DNA of 64,000 nucleotides, taken from contig JAPMOS010000035.1 in NCBI GenBank assembly GCA_027972325.1, forward strand, positions 153,501 through 217,500. Reading direction: 5' to 3'. A program made the position numbers and the translations under genes. Numbering within the stretch: position 1 is the first letter of the stretch; each line of letters begins with the position of its first letter. Positions 10,496-23,723 of the stretch are shown in pieces. The DNA is from Paratrimastix pyriformis. Taxonomy: Eukaryota; Preaxostyla; Paratrimastigidae. The notes under the pieces were generated by a model, which worked only from the letters and a program-made list of their open reading frames with translations, was not told the origin of the DNA and searched no databases.

Positions 10496-11183
10496 ACCAA
10501 AAAAAAAATCAGATTGGGTCATTTCCAAAGGTCCACAACAAATCAGAGGTGGTAGGAACAGAAACACGAACAAGGGATTGGGGAGGTTTGGAGAGGAGAC
10601 AAATGGCCGTCTCAGAGAAACAGCCAGCCATCTACAGAGAGGAAAAAAAAACACACACACATTCACGAATCAAAGACCCCACCAACCAGGCAGATCATAT
10701 CATTCGGGGTCGCGGGGTCTAAAATCAATCCGTCCGCAGATGAGCAGCGTCAGGCGTCGGGGAGGAAGTGTGTGCACATGTCGCATATGTCAAACGCGAG
10801 GCCCTCCCGACAAACCGGTCGTGTGGGCAAAAAATGATTAGAGAAAGACGGCACAAATTCGTGTGTCCATCGCCCACCGCAGATGAGATTGGTCTGCCGC
10901 GGGATGGACAACGGGCGTCGCACGCACATGAGAAGGCACACAACAACAGCCAAACACAACATACAAAACACACCAGGCACAAACAACATAAGCAAGAAAA
11001 TGTAGAGAAAAATCATAATGCAAAGAGAGTGCTCAAAAAAAATCACACAGAGCATACAAACACAACATACAAACACAACATAGAAGCAAGGAAATATAGA
11101 AATCATAATGCAAAGAGATCACAAAATCAACCAACCAAAAATAGGCAAAGACCGGGGGATGGCCTTGGGGACTTGGTGGGTGG

Positions 11184-13146
11184 TTAGAAGACACCCCGCC
11201 GGTTGAGGAAATGGCCCAGGGCCACATCAAATTTGGCGCAATGGGCAATCAGGGGCCGCTCCCGCAGGACAGCAGTCAGCATCTCCACGGCCTCGGGGCG
11301 CTCCTCCCGCAGAGCCGGCAGCACGTCCGCATACTGAGAGCAGAGTGTGTCAAGGGTGTGATTAAATTATGTGTCAAATAAAATTGTGTGTCAAATAAAA
11401 TTGTGTGTCGTCAAATAAAATTGTGTGTCAAATGCGCCAGGTCATCTCGGACATCGTCAGGCCCCGTCCGTCCCGCCCCCCCCACACATCAGCCCCCCCC
11501 ACAAATCAGCCTCACAAATAAATTGTGTGTCAAATAAATTGTGTGTCAAATAAGCTCAAATAAACTGTGTGTCAAATAAATTGTGTGTCAAATAAATTGT
11601 CTGTCAATTGTGTGTCTGTTCATTAAATAGTGTCTGTCAATTAACTTGTATGTGTCAATCAACAATATTGGGTGTCTGTCAATTAACAATATATTGGGTG
11701 TCTGTAACAATACGTATTGTGTGTCGATTGTGTGGATGAGGGAGACAACGGGTGCGCGGGCGTGAGCGCAGCAGATGTGTGCACACGAAAGGCGCGCATA
11801 GATCTATGCCAATACAGAGCGCGCGTGATGAGCATGTTGGTGATGATGAGCATGTTGGTGATGATGAGCATGTTGGTGATGATGAGCATGTTGGTGATGA
11901 CCATGTTGGTGATGATGACCATGTTGGTGATGATGACCATGTTGGTGATGATGACCATGTTGGTGATGATGACCATGTTGGTGATGATGACCATGTTGGT
12001 GCTGCTGAGCATGTTGGTGATGATGACCATGTTGGTGATGATGATGATGATGAGCATACAGCATGATGTTGTGCGTGTGTCCCAGAAGAACACGCGGGGC
12101 AGCGCGGGGGGACCTGTTTCAGCCGCGTCGCGTGGTCTGCGGCGTGGGCCTTGCGGGCCGGCACGGAGTGCTGCCGCATCAACCGCTCCTCCATCTCAAC
12201 GCTCTTGGCGATGGTCGCCACGGCAACCTCGTAGCTCTCTGCCAGTTGCTGTGGACGCAGGGGAGACACGGGGAAAAAGTTGTTTGGGGAGAGAATGACG
12301 CCTGCATGCCCTTGGGTTTGAAAGAAAAACAAAAAAATGTTTGCCGGGGAAATATCTACACCTGCCCGGGAATCTCGGTTGTGGGGTTGGGTTTGCACAC
12401 ACAGATGCACACAGACGCACACAGACGCACACAGACGCACACAGACGCACACAGACACACATAGGTACACAAACACACACAGACAAGCACACATAAACAC
12501 ACAGACACACACGCACACACGCACACGCACAGACACAGACAGACACACAATTGGGGAGAGAATGACGTCGTTGGGCTGAGCGGTGAGTTGCGAGGACGGA
12601 CCTCGAGAGGCTGGGAGGCCTTGAGGCCGATCAGGACAGTTTGAAGGGCCTCAGAGATCTGCGCGTGGAGCTCATCGATGGCCTTGACGTTCATCTGAGG
12701 CACCGCATCCAGCGATGACACAGCAACCTCTGGTGGGAACGGGAGTGAAGGCGATGGCATGATGCTACTGCTGCTTGCTGCTGCTTGCTGATGATGATGA
12801 TGATGACTGGACGACTGGATGTTGACTGGACGACTGGATGATGATTGGATGATGATGATTGGATGATGATGATGATTGGATGATGATGATATTGTTGTTT
12901 GTTGTTGATGTTGATGCTGTTGATGATAATATGATACTGGTCAGAATGATGATGACGAGAATCGGGTGATACCGGGTGGTGTTGACGGCACGGCTGATGG
13001 CGAGTGGCCATGGATGGTGCGATGATGATTGGCTGACGGTGAGGGTGGCGATGGCGGCGGTTGATGATGAAGGCGACGATAATGATGACGGTGAGGGTGG
13101 TGATGGCGCTTGGATGGCGAGGGGCGGACCGAAGGCCGCGTTGGAC

Positions 13147-13188
<42 letters not shown>

Positions 13189-16100
13189 TTGGATGATGAT
13201 GTTGGATGATGATGATCATGATGATGATGATGATGAGGGTGATCATGATGATGGTAGTGGTGACGGCGCGGGGGGGGGGGGGGGGGGGGGGGGGGGGCGG
13301 CAGCGACGGGCGGACCGAAGGTCGCGTTGGGCAGGAGGGCCCGCATGAGGGCCGCCATGTTGAGCTCGTTCTTGATGATGTTCACCCGGTACATGAATAC
13401 TGGCCCCACCACCACACCACCGCCGTAAAGTGCGTGCGTGCGTGTGTTTGTGCTTGTTTGCTTTTGTTTGTCTTTGTCGATTTTTGATTTTTTTTTGATT
13501 TTTTGATTTTTTTGATTTTGTTTGTCTTTGTTGATTTTTGTCGCAACATTTTTGTTTGTCTTTGTTTGTCGTGCATTGATGAAGTCTGCGCACAATACTC
13601 ATGAGCGGCTGATCCGCGGGGGGGGGAGGGGGGGAGGGGGGGGAAGCAAGACGACAGACGGTATCCGAACAGGACGCTGATCATGCAGAGGGTGTAGAAG
13701 ATCACCACCTGGTTGAGCTGGCTCGCCACTGCAGCGACGAAAGAGCTGTGGGTCCAGGGGGAGCGGAGGGGGCACAGTGATGATTGGATGCCGCCAACAA
13801 TTGGATGCTGATGATTGGATGCTGCTGATTGGATGATGCTGATGATTGGATGCTGATGATTGGATGCTGATGATTGGATGCTGATGATTGGATGCTGATG
13901 AATGGATGCTGATGAATGGATGCTGATGATTGGATGCTGATGATTGGATGCTGATGATTGGATGATGGTCGGATGATGCCGATGATGCCGATGTCGATGG
14001 GAGCGGGTGATTTCGGTCTTCCAAAGGTTTCTGCGCAGGTTGGATGCGCTGAATCGCAAAACGCTCACAGCGACCCCACACACACACACACACACCACAT
14101 ATTGGCGGCTGTCTACCCGGCCTCGGGGGAGTCCCTTTCCGGTTGTGGAAGATGACAGGAGATGGGGCTCGTGAGGTGCGTGCCACAGCGACCCCGGGAG
14201 GGGGATTGGGAAGGGGGGGGGGCAGCATGGGCGGACTCTTGGAAGAGCAGCGTGACCATGTCCAGGCCCTCGGTCAGGTCCCAGTCGAAGGCCGTGTCGA
14301 TGAACCTGTGGGCCGAGGCGGCGGGGTGGGGTGAGGTGGGGTGAGGTGGGGTGAGGTGGGGTCTGAGAGGATGGGAGGAGGCAGCACGGCGCAGAGTGGC
14401 ACAGGTTGGCGCCGGGTGTGTGGCGCCGGGTGTGTGGCGCCGGGTGTGTGGCGCAGGGTGTGTGACGCCGGGTGTGGCGCAGGGTGTGGCGCCGGGTGTG
14501 TGGCGCAGGGTGTGTGGCGCAGGGTGTGTGGCGCCGGGTGTGGCGCAGGGTGTGTGACGCCGGGTGTGTGGCGCAGGGTGTGTGGCGCAGGGTGTGTGAC
14601 GGCGCAGGGTGTGTGACGGCGCAGGGTGTGGCGCAGGGTGTGTGACGGTGCAGGGTGTATGGCGCAGAGTGGCACAGGTTGGCGCAGGGCATGTGGCGCA
14701 GGGCATGTGGCGCAGGGCATGTGGCGCAGGGCATGTGACGCAGGGTGTGACGCAGGGTGTGACGCAGGGCATGTGACGCAGGGTGTGACGCAGGGTGTGA
14801 CGCAGGGCATGTGGCGCAGGGTGTGACGCAGGGTGTGTGACGGCGCAGGGTGTGTGGCGCAGGGTGTGTGGCGCAGGGCATGTGGCGCAGGGCATGTGAC
14901 GCAGGGCATGTGGCGCAGGGCATGTGACGCAGGGCATGTGACGCAGGGCATGTGGCGCAGGGCATGTGACGCAGGGCATGTGACGCAGGGCATGTGACGC
15001 AGGGCATGTGACGCAGGGCATGTGGCGCAGGGCATGTGACGCAGGGCATGTGACGCAGGGCATGTGACGCAGGGTGTGACGCAGGGTGTGACGCAGGGTG
15101 TGGCGCAGGGCATGTGGCGCAGGGCATGTGGCGCAGGGTGTGACGCAGGGTGTGTGACGGTGCAGGGTGTATGGCGCAGAGTGGCACAGGTTGGCGCAGG
15201 GCATGTGGCGCAGGGCATGTGGCGCAGGGTGTGACGCAGGGTGTGACGCAGGGTGTGACACAGGGTGTGACGCAGGGTGTGACGCAGGGCATGTGGCGCA
15301 GGGCATGTGACGCAGGGCATGTGGCGCAGGGCATGTGGCGCAGGGCATGTGGCGCAGGGCATGTGGCGCAGGGCATGTGGCGCAGGGCATGTGACGCAGG
15401 GCATGTGGCGCAGGGCATGTGACGCAGGGCATGTGACGCAGGGCATGTGACGCAGGGTGTATGGCTGGCACAGGTTGGCGCAGGGCATGTGACGCAGGGC
15501 ATGTGGCGCAGGGCATGTGACGCAGGGCATGTGACGCAGGGTGTTGTGGGGGGAGCGGACTGGAAGTCGAGGTTGCTGGGCACCAAGTCGGCATCCCCCA
15601 CGGAGATCAGGCGGCCAACGGCCTGCAGATACCTGCATATCATCAGCCACCAACACACGGGGAGGGCGGTGGCAAGGTTTAATCAGAACAAGGGGTCCCA
15701 CGTGGGAAGATGCCTTCCGTCTTCCGCCATGCCACCTCGCCCCGCACGACAAAGGACACCAACAGCACAGAAAAGACACCAGCAGCACAGCACAGACACC
15801 AACAGCACGACAAAGGACCAACAGCACGGCACAGACACCAGCAGCACGGCACAGACACCAGCAGCACAGAAAAGACACCAACAGCACGACAAAGGACACC
15901 AACAGCACAGAAAAGACACCAGCAGCACAGCACAGACACCAACAGCACGACAAAGGACCAACAGCACGGCACAGACACCAGCAGCACGGCACAGACACCA
16001 GCAGCACAGAAAAGACACCAGCAGCACGACAAAGGACACCAACAGCACAGAAAAGACACCAACAGCACAGAAAAGACACCAGCAGCACAGAAAAGACACC

Positions 16101-19100
16101 AGCAGCACAGAAAAGACACCAGCAGCACGACAAAGGACACCAGCAGCACGACAAAGGACACCAACAGCACGGCAAAGGACACCAATAGCACGGCAAAGGA
16201 CACCAACAGCACAGCACAGACACCAGCAGCACGACAAAGGACACCAACAGCACGGCACAGATACCAACAGCACGGCACAGACACCAGCACGGCACCAGCA
16301 GCACAGACACCAACAGCACAGAGACACCAGCACGGCAAAAGACACCCGGGGGGCGGGGGGAGCGGACGTGTTGAAGAGCTCGGCCAGGGTGCCATTATTT
16401 GGCCAGCCCACGATGCGGCCTGGCACGCACTCTGCCTGGGAACGGAGCAGGCATGAGCGCACATCAAACCAGAGCGAGTGGATCTCGGGGGAGGCCCACA
16501 GGCTGCGCCGGGTAGGAGAGAGCGGGGCGTGTGATGTGATGAGCCGGGACGGGACGGGAAGGGGCAGGGAACAGAGGAAGGGCAAGAGGAAGGGGGCAAG
16601 AGGAAAGAGGAGGGGGCAGAAGGATGATGGGCAAGAGGAAGGGGGCAAGAGGAAGGCAGGGGCAGGGGGTGACCTGGATGGAAGGTCCAGTTTCTGGAAG
16701 CGTCCTCCGAAGCTGCGCCCGACGGCCCCCAACCCCGCCAGCGGAAAATGACATGAAATCAGGGATCGGATGCCTGCATACATTAGGGGGGGGGGGGGGG
16801 GAGGGGGAGGGGGTCTCGTTGTGTCTGAGCGTCCGTCCACCACCTGAGTCGGTGCAGGCATCCGACACACAGCGACACACCGACGCGTCAACGACACAAT
16901 GCGACGCAGAGCAAAGGGCGGGTGACGGACGAGATGGTGTCGTGGAGCTGGGTCAGGTTGGCCAGGGACGAGCCGATCTGCTGGCGAAGCAGCTCCCGGT
17001 CGGTGGTGGCGAGTGGGTATGTATCGTCCACATCGAGCCTGCACCAACACCAACCCAGCCCACCAGGCCCCAGCCAGCCCCAGGACAGTGAGTGTCACAC
17101 ACGACAGAGAACGCATATGAGGATGATGAATCTGGTGAAGATCGACGAGATAACGACTGGATGGTGACTGGATGGTGACTGGATGGTGACTGGATGGTGA
17201 CTGGATGGTGACTGGATGGTGACTGGATGGTGACTGGATGGTGACTGGATGGTGACTGGATGGTGACTGGATGGTGACTGGATGGTGACTGGATGGTGAC
17301 TGGATGGTGACTGGATGGTGACTGGATGGTGACTGGATGGTGACTGGATGGTGACTGGATGGTGACTGGATGGTGACTGGATGATCGGCCAGGAAACAGG
17401 CAGCAGGCATCGCAACAACGTCGGCCCGGGGCCCTCGACCCGCCCCATGGCCCCTGAGCCCCCGAGTGTAAAACGCATGGCGCGAAGGCGCGAGTAATCT
17501 GTCTTCTTGAACTTGTCGCCTGCGCCCTCGCAAATACACAGCATGTTTCTCTCGGAAGGGCGCGTCATTCGGGCAAAGAGGGGGGGTCGCAGCCGAGGGG
17601 TGGGCGATGATCGCTGGCTGGACAGACAGGTATCGGACGTGTGCCTCGACGGCCGGGTCGACACCTGCGAAGGGCACGTAGGCGATGGTGTGGTTGTAGA
17701 GGAGCTGGAAGGAGAGGACAGTGGTCTGGGCCAGCTGGGCCCCCCGAGCCCCGTAGGCGGCCACCTGGCCGAAGAATGAGGACACCGATGAGGCCTGCGA
17801 GTAGCCGACGAAACCCGTCCCCAGGATGAGCAGGGTGCTGAAGCCCACGGCGACCGCCAGCCGGGCGATCAGATCTGCGCCGCCGCCGCCGCAACCAGCC
17901 CCAGACGGCGCCAGGACCACGAGAAAATGAGGAAAGATGAGGAGGGAGATGGGGAGTGGAGAAGAGGGCGAGAGAGACTCAATTTTTCCCTTCCAGAGAA
18001 CACACTGTGCATTTTTGATCCATTTTTTTTGTTGGGACGGGCCCTGGTGGCTCGATTTCCCGGAATCGTGAGAGAAACGGGCCGCTTGGAGTGCCACTCC
18101 GCATGGATGGAGGGGGCGAGGAGGACAAAAGGGAGAAGAAGAAGGTGCAGGTGCACACAGACGCTTGGAGACGACCACCGTCTTGGACAGCTTGCGATCG
18201 TGTTCCTTTCGCTTGGCCCCCATCTGCGCCTCGGGTTTTTCCTTCTCGTCCTCCGTCTCCTCGCCCCCCTCGGCGCCATCCTTCTCCGCCTCGTCACCGC
18301 CCATCTGGACGTGGGTCTGGGCCATGGACATGGACCCGGAGCGATCCTCAGGCTCATTCTGGGCGGCGCGGTGCGAGAGCGGGGGCAGCCGTGAGGCCGA
18401 GGCCGCATGCTGGCCGGCCTGGGTCAGGGCCAGCAGGGAGTCCAGCGGGTTCTCGGGGATGCTTGCCGCGACTAAGTCGCCCGGAACACCACTGACGGCC
18501 GAGGGGTGACGCAGGGGCCCGCGCCCCCGGAAGTTGGCGTGGCCCGGGGTGGTCTCTTCGTCGCCGCTGGACGGGACGTCCTCCAGGTTGACTTGCATGC
18601 GCTGGTGCAGATCAGGACCCGTCATGATGGGCGACGCGACGGTCGTGGGCATGGACACCACATCGCCACCCTCGGCGGTGGCCTGTTCGAGCTCGGCCGC
18701 GGTGCCGTGGGCGGGGTCGGGGCGGGTTGGACTGGCCGTGCCGGCGCCCCGGGTCGGCACAAGCGAAGGCGGTGCCACCAGGCCATCGGAGGCCTCCTCC
18801 TCAGCCACCACCTCTGCGAGTGGGTTCGGGGGCGAGGCCGCGCTGCGGGGTGGGGTGGGTGGATGGGTGTGTGGAGCAAAGGGACTGAGCAATCGGACAG
18901 GAAGGGTCTCCAATGACGCAACAGCTGAGCGAACTTGGGGCCGGGTGGGTGGGTGGGTGGGTGGATGATGGCGGATCAACAATGAGCGGGGTGGGCCGCT
19001 GGATGGGCGGATGGGAGAGTGACAGACCCCACACTGTACGATGGGGCGGCGGCAGTCAGGCGGGCCGGCGCCCTGGAGTTCATCTCCACCAGCGGCGGTG

Positions 19101-20783
19101 GCGCATCTGAGGAAGGGAAGCAGCTGTGAGCAACGACTACAGACAGACTGGAGTATGTCACCCATTGGGGAGTGTCACCCATTGGGGGTATGTCACCCAC
19201 TGGGGTATGTCACCCATTGGGGGTATGTCACCCACTGGGGTATGTCACCCATTGGGGGTATGTCACCCACTGGGGTATGTCACCCACTGGGGTATGTCAC
19301 CCACTGGGGGTATGTCACCCACTGGGGGTATGTCATCCACTGGGGGTATGTCACCCACTGGGGGTATGTCACCCACTGGGGTATGTCACCCACTGGGGTA
19401 TGTCACCCACTGGGGTATGTCACCCACTGGGGTACACAGAGACAGACCACAGACACGCGCTGTCTTTCCAATCTCACTAATAGACACACCACCAGCTGGC
19501 GCGGACCCGTCTCCTCGGCCTCCTTGTCCTTCTTGAGGCGGGTGACATCATCCAATCATCATCATCATCATCCAATCATCAGCATCATCATCCAATCATC
19601 ATCATCCAATCATCATCATCCAATCATCATCATCATCATCATCCAATCATCATCTCATCAGCATCATCATCCAGATTCCCTTGTTATTTTCCCGTTCCTT
19701 GATTTGACACAGAGACGCACAGAGACACACCACCAGCTGGCGCGGACCGGTCTCCTCGGTCTCCTTGTCCTTCTTGAGGCGGGTGACATTTGCTGTCTTT
19801 CTGTCCTGGCACACACAGAGACACACAGACACCAACATACAACACCGCCACCGGGTGCGGACCGGTCTCCTCGGCTTCCTTGTCCTTCTTGAGGCGGGCG
19901 TACTCGGCCCGGATCACGTCCCGGGGCAGGTTGATGTAGAAGAACATCACCTCGCGCCGCTTGCGGCCCAGGTAGCGCAGGGAGAGGATGTTGATCGCCG
20001 TCCCGCCCAGGCAGAAGAACAGCGCACAGGCCCCGGTGTAGAGGGGCGAGACCTCCTGTGTGTGCGTGGAGCGGGAGGGAGGATGGTTCGAATGAAAAAT
20101 GTGTGCTGTGCTGTGCTGCGTGCTGCGTGCTGTGCTGTGCTGTGCTGTGTGCTGTGTGTGGAGCAAAGGGACACTACACAGCACACAGCGTCAGTTGAGA
20201 CCTCCTGTCCGCTGTGTGCTGTGCTGTGCGCTCTGTGCGCTCTGTGCGCTCTGTGCTCTGTGCGCTCTGTGCGCTCTGTGCGCTCTGTGCGCTCTGTGCG
20301 CTCTGTGCTGTGTTGATGTGCTGTGTGTTGTGCTGTGCTGGGCAAGGCGGTTGCGGGCCATGATCAGGTTGTTGGCGCTCATCGAGAGGGCGCTGTGGAT
20401 GGACATGTTGGCCAGGGCAGGCCCCAGGATGTACGGGCCGTTGAACATCATGAAGAGCAGCTCCGACTGGACAGGGTCGGTGCTGCGCCACACCAGACCG
20501 GAGATATGCACGTGTCTCACCGTGGGGGAATGGATGTATGGAAGAGCAGCTCAGACTGGACGAAGCGGTCCCAACGCCAGAGATATGAGCATGTCAAGTC
20601 CATATGGGGGAATTGGATGGATGGATGGATGGATGGATGGATGGATGGATGGATGGATGGATGGATGGATGGATGGATGGATTGGATGGATGGATGGATG
20701 GATGGATGGATTGGATGGATGGATGGATGGATGGATGGATGGATGGATTGGATGCTGGCTGGCTGGCTGGCTGGCTGGCTGGT

Positions 20784-20818
<35 letters not shown>

Positions 20819-21202
20819 TTGGCTGGCTGGCTGGACGGATGGACGGATGGAGGGGAGGGAAGCGGAGAGGTGGACAGGGGGCGGACTGGAGCTGGGCGGC
20901 CCCCGAGAGGCCCACGTGTCTGCTCTTGCCGATCATGTCCTGTGACATGGCCCACAGGTTGGCCTTGGCGAAGTTGATCGTGGTCAGGACCCCATTCGAG
21001 ACCACAGGCAGCACCACCGGGTACGTCCAGGTCTGTGGGCGAGAGGGACAGATGAAAAAAGGATATTGGTCATCACAATATTCGAGACCACAGGCAGCAC
21101 CACCGGGTACGCCCAGGTCTGTGGGGTGTGGATGTTGAAACAGAGGGACAGATGATGAGAAAGGCATCGATCATCTCAATAATTGAGCCCACAGGCAGCA
21201 CC

Positions 21203-21271
<69 letters not shown>

Positions 21272-23674
21272 TGTGTCGATACAGAGGGACGGAGGAAGAG
21301 TGACATTGATCATCTCAATAATTGAGACCACAGGCAGCACGCCCAGCTCTGGGGGGAAGGACAAACGGACTCCGGGCTGATGGCGAAAGATGACAACACA
21401 ACCATCACCCCAGAAACTGCACCCCACCAGATCACCCGCCCATGATGAACCCCCATCCCCAGAGATTCAATCTCCAAAAGAGACGCGCATTGAACGAGCC
21501 CTGGGCGCGCGATGGGGGAGGCGGGTGTGTGCCAACGGACCGTCCATGCTTCGCGGAGGGAGCCCTGGGCCCCCGTGGTCTGGATGACTTCGTTCATGGT
21601 TTCGGCCAGTTCACTCAGTTCGCCCACCCAGCCGGGAACCCGCCGTTGCCAGACTGCGCAAAGAAACGGGGTTGCGATCGGGGGAAAGTCAGGCCACCGC
21701 CAGCGGAGGAACGGAAATTTTCATCATCCAGTCATCATCCAGTCGTCGTCATCATCCAGTCGTCGTCATCATCCAGTCGTCGTCATCATCCAGTCATCAT
21801 CATCATCCAGTCATCACCATCCAGTCATCCTCAATCCAGCCATCATCAATCCAGCCATCATCAATCCAGCCATCATCAATCCAGCCATCATCAATCCAGT
21901 CATCATCAATCCAGTCAATCCAGTCATCATCAATCCAGTCAATCCAGTCATCATCAATCCAGTCATCCTCATCCAGCCATCCTCATCCAGCCATCATCAT
22001 CATCCAGTCATCATCAATCCAGTCATCATCCAGTCGTCGTCATCATCCAGCCATCATCATCATCCAGTCATCATCAATCCAGTCATCATCCAGTCGTCGT
22101 CATCATCCAGCCATCATCATCATCCAGTCATCATCAATCCAGTCATCATCCAGTCGTCGTCATCATCCAGCCATCATCATCATCCAGTCATCATCCAGTC
22201 GCGTCGTCATCATCCAGTCATCATCATCATCCAGTCATCATCATCATCCAGTCGTCGTCATCATCCAGTCGTCGTCATCATCCAGTCGTCGTCATCATCC
22301 AGCCATCATCATCATCCAGTCATCATCATCATCCAGTCGTCGTCATCATCCAGCCATCATCATCATCCAGCCATCATCATCATCCAGTCATCATCATCCA
22401 GTCATCATAGCCATCATCATCCAGTCATCATCAATCCAGTCATCCTCATCCAGTCATCAATCCAGCCATCATCATCCAGTCATCATCATCCAGCCATCCT
22501 CATCCAGTCATCATCCAGCCATCATCATCCAGCCATCATCATCCAGTCATCATCATCAATCGAGGCAGGGGAAGTGGAAAGGGCCTGTGCGGACTTGGCT
22601 CCAGGCTGACGTTATGTAGAACATAGGCCCCATTGGGCAGCAGAGTGCCGCCCATGATCAAACCCTCAAAGATCTTCCGGCTCACGGCAGCCATCCTCTG
22701 CGCCATACTCGATGCGTTGCTGTTGCCCACCAGGATTGCCCCCATCGAATCCGACTGGCTGACAACCGCGTAGAGAAGCGCCATGCAGCCCGCCAGCAGG
22801 CCCAGCGTGATCACGGTCAGCAGGAAGAGGGCCCATGTGATAGCCCGCAGGGGCGTGCAGTTCCCGGTGGAATCCTCGGCCCCGTCCTCTGAGCTCTCGC
22901 CCGTCGCGGTGCCTTTGTGCCGGTGGAGCAGGAAGCCGATCACCGACCTGCAGGGGTACGGACAGTGAGCAGGAAAGATGCGGTGAATGAGCGAGCGGAT
23001 TATCATCGAGCTGCACGGACGGGGGCAGGCGAATGAGCGAGTGGATCAATGGCTGGGTCGCAGTCAGCAAGATTCTCACTTGATGGATGGATGGGTGGGT
23101 GGTTGTGGGCGGCGTGCGGACCGATAGTCGAGGCCCGTGCCGCCCTCGCCCGTGGTGTGGCCCGTCTGCCTGGAGGCCACCGAGGGCGCCCGGCTCATGG
23201 AGCCCTTCTTAGTGTTGGCCACCGAGTGGCCGGCCACCGACTCGCCGTCTGAGAGGCGGAGCGCAAGCGTGAGGAGAGGAAGTCAGCACGGAAATGTAAG
23301 CCCCGGGAGGGGGCAGGAGGGCTCGGAAGACACAGACCCGTGCCGCCGCCCGTGCCCCCGCCGCCCTTCTCCTCCTCGAGCTGGTCGGCCTGGATGAAGA
23401 GCGAGTCGGACAGCTCCGTGTCGCCGTACAGGTCCTGCAGCAGCGACCCGTAGGCTCTGGTGGGGAGAGACACAAGGCAGGGTCAGGATGATGATTATTG
23501 GGCGATGACGATGACGGCGATGATGGCGATGATGGCGATGATGGCGATGATGGCGATGATGGCGATGATGGCGATGATGGCGATGATGGCGATGATGGCG
23601 ATGATGGACATGATGGCGATGATGATGGTGGATGGATCGCTTTGTCGGAACACAGTAAAATCTGAGCAAAACCC

Positions 23675-23723
<49 letters not shown>

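Larger units (their letters stand above)
8724..11183. other. 2.5 kb gene-free, repeat-rich region between convergent genes
   Basis: Lies between the 3' ends of GNL1 (+) and the TmcB-type gene (-). It holds a 21-base perfect palindrome at 9231, a long purine tract (9258-9715), degenerate AAATCAGATC words (about 9805-10010), an ACACAG array (10328-10455) and A-rich sequence to 11150. Long low-complexity frames (for example Ser/Leu/Pro-rich on the - strand at 9.0-9.8 kb) are composition artefacts. I see no gene. Confidence 0.6.

Noticed and set aside
11804-12064. His-rich metal-binding-like protein (HHHQHGHH repeats)
   Set aside because: Shadow of the GATGATGACCATGTT minisatellite inside an intron.
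13382-15658. 758-residue minus-strand ORF rich in [13 protein letters not shown]-type repeats
   Set aside because: It is the translation of the GCGCAGGG satellite; it crosses several real splice junctions in the wrong frame.
14395-17385. Possible CRISPR arrays (regular direct repeats)
   Set aside because: Units are contiguous without unique spacers, lie in introns of a eukaryotic gene, and no cas gene is present.
15683-19165. 1160-residue minus-strand ORF
   Set aside because: It strings together true exons of the TmcB-type gene, intron sequence and the AGCAC satellite (Cys/Leu/Val repeats); not a single coding exon.
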